Part shown: piece after piece, positions 60,388 through 64,000 of the stretch | Layout of the letters: every line of letters starts with the position of its first letter | How positions within the stretch are numbered: the first letter of the stretch is position 1 | Origin: Streptomyces hoynatensis | GTDB lineage: Bacteria > Actinomycetota > Actinomycetes > Streptomycetales > Streptomycetaceae | DNA: 64,000 bases | Assembly: GCF_003626535.1 (NCBI RefSeq) | Contig: NZ_RBAL01000002.1 | Coordinates: 372,001-436,000, forward strand | Direction of reading: 5' to 3' | The notes under the pieces: model-generated | Database searches by the model: none | What the model saw: the letters and a program-made list of their open reading frames with translations, nothing else | Told to the model about the DNA's origin: nothing | Translations under genes and position numbers: made by a program

Positions 60388-60901
60388 GACGACCGGCCGC
60401 CGGCGGCGCCGGGGCACCCGCCCGCCGGCGGCCGGGGCGCCCGGCGACGCCCGCCGCGGGGGCGCGCGGGCTCCGGGTCGCAACCGGACATTGTTTCTCT
60501 TGCCGGGATTTCGCATGCCGATTCCCGGACCCGGGCCGGCGGAAAGGGGAAACCACGGCGAATCCTGGGCCGGGTGGGAATGCTTTCGCCTCGTGGCGCG
60601 ATACTTCCCGGCGAGTCGCAAGAGCCCCGGGCACGCCGGGCAGTTCCCGAAGATCACACGTTCGAGGGGCTCGAATTCGTGGTGTAGTTGGCGGTGACGC
60701 CCGGTTGGTAGCGTGGTTCGGGCAGGACTTTCCGGCGCGGCGGCGTATCGGGCGTTCCGTCGCCGGAATCGGTGGACACCTGCACAGCAATTCGATTGTC
60801 CGGTGCGCTCGCGGCGTTGTGGTTGCCGAATCGGCGCGCACGGAGAACCTCGGCTCAGCATGCCGCACGGCATGACCGGACGTTTTGTGGAGGACACCGC
60901 C
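60388..60901. other. divergent spacer between rnpB and the ketoacyl synthase gene
   Basis: About 510 bp. The part 60480-60700 is less GC-rich than the surroundings. No ORF here has both a ribosome binding site and recognisable similarity. A TAGCGT box at 60709-60714 could start a ~185-nt leader for the downstream gene; GGAGG at 60887-60891 is its ribosome binding site. Confidence 0.55.
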
Positions 60902-61855
60902 ATGGGGTCGACTATCCGGGCCGCCGCTCACCACCTTCCGGCTCGCGTGCTCGCCAACGAGGAGCTCGCCGCCCGCCTTTCCACCTCCGACGCATGGATT
61001 CGCAGCCGCGTGGGCCCGGCCACCCGGCACCTCGCGGACCCCGACGAGACCGTCGCCGGCATGGCCTCCGCCGCCGCGGGAAAGGCCCTGGCCCATTCCG
61101 GACTCGCCCCCGAGGAGATCGACCTGGTCGTCGTCGCCACCAGCACCACCGCCGAGCGGATGCCGAGCACGGCGGCCAGGGTGGCGCAGGAGCTGCGGGT
61201 GCCGACGGCGGCGGCCTTCGACGTCAACGCCGCCTGCTCCGGCTTCTCGCACGCCCTCGCCATCGCGGACCACGCCCTGTCCGCGGGGGCCGCCAGGCAC
61301 GCCCTGGTGGTGGGCGCCGACAAGATGAGCGACTTCCTCGACTGGGAGGACCGCACCAGCTGCGTCATCTTCGGGGACGGCGCGGGAGCCGTCGTGGTCT
61401 CCGCCGCCGCGGCCCCGGCGCCCGGGATCGGGCCCGTGGCCTGGGGATCGCGCCCGGACCTCGGCGACGCGGTCACCATCGGCCCGGCCCCGGGCCGCGC
61501 CCGGCCGCTGTTCACGCAGCAGGGCCAGAGCGTCTACCGCTGGGCCACCACCGCGCTCGCCTCCGTGGCCAGGCGGGCCTGCCACAACGCCGGGGTCGCG
61601 CCGGGCGAGCTGGCCGCCTTCGTGCCGCACCAGGCCAACCTGCGCATCATCGAGTCCCTGGCCCGCCAACTCGACGCGCCGGGCGCCTACATCGCGCGCG
61701 ACATCGTCGACTGCGGCAACACCAACGCCGCGAGCATCCCGATCGCCCTCTCCCGGCTGGTGGAGCGGCGGGCGGTCCCCGGCGACTCGGCCGTGCTCCT
61801 GCTCGGCTTCGGCGCGGGCCTGTCCTTCAGCGCCCAGGTCGTGCGCTGCCCCTGA
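60902..61855 (+). CDS. beta-ketoacyl-ACP synthase III family protein (FabH-like)
   Basis: 317 aa. The catalytic triad is intact: Cys112 in NAACSGF, His243 in PHQANLRI and Asn273 in GNTNAAS, the same spacing as E. coli FabH. DTAMGSTIRAAAHHLPARVL marks the usual N-terminus. It condenses an acyl-CoA with malonyl-ACP or a related acceptor. No ACP, FabD or FabF gene is next to it, so it is a stand-alone copy, perhaps for a specialised acyl starter. ATG 60902 follows GGAGG. Confidence 0.92.
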   Translation: MGSTIRAAAHHLPARVLANEELAARLSTSDAWIRSRVGPATRHLADPDETVAGMASAAAGKALAHSGLAPEEIDLVVVATSTTAERMPSTAARVAQELRVPTAAAFDVNAACSGFSHALAIADHALSAGAARHALVVGADKMSDFLDWEDRTSCVIFGDGAGAVVVSAAAAPAPGIGPVAWGSRPDLGDAVTIGPAPGRARPLFTQQGQSVYRWATTALASVARRACHNAGVAPGELAAFVPHQANLRIIESLARQLDAPGAYIARDIVDCGNTNAASIPIALSRLVERRAVPGDSAVLLLGFGAGLSFSAQVVRCP

Positions 61856-61875
61856 CCCCGGCCCTGGCCCCCGGT

Positions 61876-61931
61876 CCTGACCCCGGGCGCGGCGCGGCCC
61901 GGCCCTGACCTTGGGCGCGGCGCGGCCCCGG
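61876..61931. repeat. 28-bp imperfect tandem duplication
   Basis: CCTGACC(CC/TT)GGGCGCGGCG-type units begin at 61876 and 61904 in the spacer between convergent genes. Confidence 0.6.
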
Positions 61932-61932
61932 C

Positions 61933-62805
61933 TCAGGGGCAGGTGTCCAGCAGCGTGGCCAGCGCCTCGCGCTCCGCGGCGGTGACGCTGAGGCCGTAGG
62001 CGTCCTTGACCGCGGTCCAGGCCAGGGCGTACGTGCAGCCGAACTCCGCCCGGGGCGGCAGCCATTCGTCGGGGGACTGGTCGCCCTTCTCGCGGTTCGA
62101 CCGGGCGCTGACCGCGAGCAGCTGCGGGTGGTCGAGGTCGTTGGCGAACGCCTCGCGTTGCTCGTCGGTCCATTCGTCCGCGCCGGAGCGCCAGGCGTTG
62201 GCGAGGGGCACGACGTGGTCGATGTCCAGGTCGCCCGGGTCGGTGAAGTCCGCCCCGTCGTAGGGGCTGTGCCACCTGCCCGACACCGGCGCGCAGTCCT
62301 CGCCGGCCGTCACGTCCCGGCCGTCGCGCAGCAGCACGCGCTCGCGCACCGTGCAGCCCTCCTCGCTGGTCCAGTGCGGGAAACGGTCGCGGGAGTAGCC
62401 CGTCATCGGGCGCGGCTGCGCCACGTCGAGGCCGGCGAGCATGTCCCCGGCCGCCTCGGGCGTGGGCAGCCCGGGCAGTTCCGTGGCCCCCGGCCCGCCC
62501 GTGGCCCGGGGCGAGTCCGTGGACGTGCCGGGCGAGCCGGGGTCCGTGGCGCTCGCCCGGCCGGCGCCGTCCGCGGGCTCCTCCGTCGCGTCGCAGCCGC
62601 CGAGGGCGAGGAGCGTTGCCGCCGCCGTGAGCGCCACCAGCCCCCGCGCGCGGCGTCTCGCGCCCCGCGCGGCGTTTCGTGCCGGGTGCCGTGCCTGGTG
62701 CCGTGCCTGGTTCCCGGCCGGGTGCCGCGCCGGTTCCGGTGCCGCGCGCCGGGCGCCGCGGCGTATCCCGTGCCGGGCGCCGCGTCCCGTTCCGCGTCCT
62801 GTCAT
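61933..62805 (-). CDS. secreted HNH-family nuclease lipoprotein (DUF1524/GmrSD-like)
   Basis: 290 aa. The nuclease domain holds DLDIDHVVPLANAW, NDLDHPQLLAVSARSNREKGD and DEWLPP, the core of the extracellular HNH endonuclease family. A lipobox LLALGGC lies at residues 64-70, preceded by an unusually long, Arg/His/Ala-rich n-region built from ARH/ARN repeats. It is probably exported and lipid-anchored, degrading extracellular nucleic acid. ATG 62805 is the only good start before the lipobox. Confidence 0.87.
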   Translation of the reverse strand: MTGRGTGRGARHGIRRGARRAAPEPARHPAGNQARHQARHPARNAARGARRRARGLVALTAAATLLALGGCDATEEPADGAGRASATDPGSPGTSTDSPRATGGPGATELPGLPTPEAAGDMLAGLDVAQPRPMTGYSRDRFPHWTSEEGCTVRERVLLRDGRDVTAGEDCAPVSGRWHSPYDGADFTDPGDLDIDHVVPLANAWRSGADEWTDEQREAFANDLDHPQLLAVSARSNREKGDQSPDEWLPPRAEFGCTYALAWTAVKDAYGLSVTAAEREALATLLDTCP

Positions 62806-63007
62806 GGGTGCCTCCCGCCCCGCTCGCCCCCGGGCCCGGCATCCGCGCCGCCCGCGGGCCGCCGTCCTGTCCCGCCCGGGGGAAGGTACCTCCCTCCTAC
62901 CCGGCGGCGGGCGGCCGGCGCACCCCGGGCCCGGCCGCAGGAACCCCGGCGGGGCGGCGGGGCGGCGGGGCCGCGGGGCGCGCGAGGGCGCGGGTGCGCC
63001 CGGTGCC

Positions 63008-64000
63008 TCAGCGGGCCGGCGTGAGGTCCCCGGTGAGGGGAACGGCCGGGTGGTCGGCGTTGCTCACCAGGGAGAGGCGCGGGCCGCCAGGGCCCGGGTG
63101 CCACTGGCCGCCGGCCAGCGGGAGCAGGGCGACGTTGGGGGTGGGGCCCCGGGTCCAGTCCAGGGGACCCGCGATGGTGTCGAGGCGGGTCTCGGCCAGG
63201 GCCAGGGCGACGGACGCGCGGTCCTCGGGGTCGGCCGCGACGGCGAGGGCGTGCCGGGCGGTCTCCAGGAGGGCGTGGGCCAGGCCCAGGGGCTGGAGCC
63301 AGCCGCGGCCGGTGGCCCGCTGGTAGGAGTGGGCGAGTTCCGCGCAGGTGGTGCCGTCCAGGCTGGAGCGGTAGGGGTGGTCCGGGCTCCAGTAGACGAG
63401 GGTGGCCACGCGCGCCTCGGCCAATTCGGCCTGGGCCTCGGGGGCGGCGTGGGTGTGCGGGTAGGTCAGCCAGCGCGAGCAGGTGATCAGCCGGGGCGGC
63501 CGTCCCGCCTCCCGGGCCCGGCGGTGGAAGAGGGCCAGGTCGGCGGCGGTGGCCGCGCTCGTGATCAACTCGGCGCCGCACTCCCGCATCCGCTCCACCT
63601 GCGCCGCGAAGCCGGCGGCCCCTTCCCGGTAGGCGCCGAGGTCCACGAGGGTGTGCCCGCGCGCGGCGGTCACCGGCCCGAAGCCGTGGCGCGGGTCGCG
63701 CAGCAGGCTGCCCTGCAGGTCGTCGTTCCACAGGCACCCGACGGGGCCGGGGCCGCCGGCCTGCTCCCACAGCCCGGCGAAGACGCGGGCGATGTCGTCC
63801 AGTCCCCAGGCGAAGTGGTACGTCCACCGGAAGCGGTGCGCCGGGCCGGCGCCGCGCGCGTGCATGTACGCCTGCCAGGGGAAGGTGGTCGACAGGCAGG
63901 GCACCCCCGCCTCCTCGCAGGCCGCGGCGACGGCCGGCAGGACCCGGGTCCCGGCCATGGTGAGGACGAGCCGCGCCCCGCCTGGCCCGGCCAGTTCGCG
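63008..64000 (-). CDS. ABC-type amino-acid-like substrate-binding protein, partial (start outside window)
   Basis: The frame stays open to the right edge (RELAGPGGARLVLTMAG before Met 63958), so the N-terminus is missing. About 330 residues show the type I periplasmic-binding fold of the Leu/Ile/Val receptor family: ACEEAGVPCLSTTFPWQ, RFRWTYHFAWGLDDIARVF and a ligand-loop region LITSAATAADLALF. It would deliver a substrate to an ABC importer encoded beyond the window. Confidence 0.82.
   Translation of the reverse strand, partial: RELAGPGGARLVLTMAGTRVLPAVAAACEEAGVPCLSTTFPWQAYMHARGAGPAHRFRWTYHFAWGLDDIARVFAGLWEQAGGPGPVGCLWNDDLQGSLLRDPRHGFGPVTAARGHTLVDLGAYREGAAGFAAQVERMRECGAELITSAATAADLALFHRRAREAGRPPRLITCSRWLTYPHTHAAPEAQAELAEARVATLVYWSPDHPYRSSLDGTTCAELAHSYQRATGRGWLQPLGLAHALLETARHALAVAADPEDRASVALALAETRLDTIAGPLDWTRGPTPNVALLPLAGGQWHPGPGGPRLSLVSNADHPAVPLTGDLTPAR

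Noticed and set aside
59496..60875. Plus-strand ORF of 459 aa and other frames crossing 59966-60375
   Set aside because: They run through the RNase P RNA gene and the tRNA-like fragment; RNA core motifs explain the sequence.
60275..62842. 855-aa minus-strand ORF
   Set aside because: Antisense to the ketoacyl synthase and partly to rnpB; composition is shadow-like.

Overview
The window is very GC-rich (third codon positions almost always G or C) and reads like a Streptomyces-type actinomycete chromosome. Supporting signs are frequent GTG starts, ATGA/GTGA stop-start overlaps, -10 boxes of the TANNNT form placed 6-8 nt before a start codon (leaderless mRNAs), DUF574-type methyltransferases, MmyB-like XRE regulators, a fused RNase H/phosphatase gene and a class A RNase P RNA gene. 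Both ends cut through genes: an SDR dehydrogenase at the left and a branched-chain amino acid type binding protein at the right.

Layout. 0-10 kb: small metabolic and resistance-like units. These are a flavin monooxygenase divergent from a TetR repressor with twin operators, a PLP deaminase, a class IV aminotransferase, a compact threonyl-tRNA synthetase behind a three-threonine leader peptide and terminator hairpin, a MerR/CMD pair, and a nucleotidyltransferase. 10-26 kb: methyltransferase, PadR plus DHA2 exporter (PadR apparently starts at ATT), DedA protein, a yybP-ykoY manganese riboswitch ahead of a UPF0016 exporter, MFS/TetR/quinone reductase, XRE/SDR pair, hydrolase, GNAT, HAD phosphatase, and a DHA2 exporter fused to a MarR-like domain. 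26-33 kb: a tight five-gene operon on the minus strand behind a cobalamin riboswitch. It encodes two membrane-anchored surface proteins, EcfT, a fused double ATPase and an S component. 34-37.5 kb: a glycosyltransferase, methyltransferase and terpene-cyclase-fold cassette. 37.6-45.5 kb: conserved core genes (membrane protein, methyltransferase, a propeller-like protein with a long Pro-rich tail, Nif3, zinc ribbon, RNase H/phosphatase, YaaA). 45.5-50 kb: AraC/EamA and an MFS gene facing an ArsR gene.

50.2-55.2 kb looks accessory, with lower GC in places. It holds two XRE regulators, two Cys-rich unknown proteins, an odd HAD protein and a ribbon-helix-helix/PIN-like module under a palindromic leaderless promoter. 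55.3-59.4 kb has XRE/aldo-keto reductase and MarR/DHA2 pairs; the MarR gene sits behind a 42-bp inverted repeat. 59.7-60.4 kb carries a tRNA-like 3' fragment and rnpB. 60.9-64 kb has a stand-alone ketoacyl synthase III, a secreted HNH nuclease lipoprotein and the truncated binding protein.

The most interesting candidates are: (1) the cobalamin-riboswitch operon, which may be a bacterial counterpart of the two-domain intrinsic factor/transcobalamin fold feeding an ECF importer; (2) ribosome-mediated threonine attenuation of a second, editing-domain-less ThrRS; (3) non-canonical start codons (ATT for PadR, CTG for the zinc-ribbon protein) that ordinary gene callers would miss; (4) several clean palindromic operators that give testable regulator-site pairs. 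All calls come from reading the sequence and recalled family knowledge; no searches were run.
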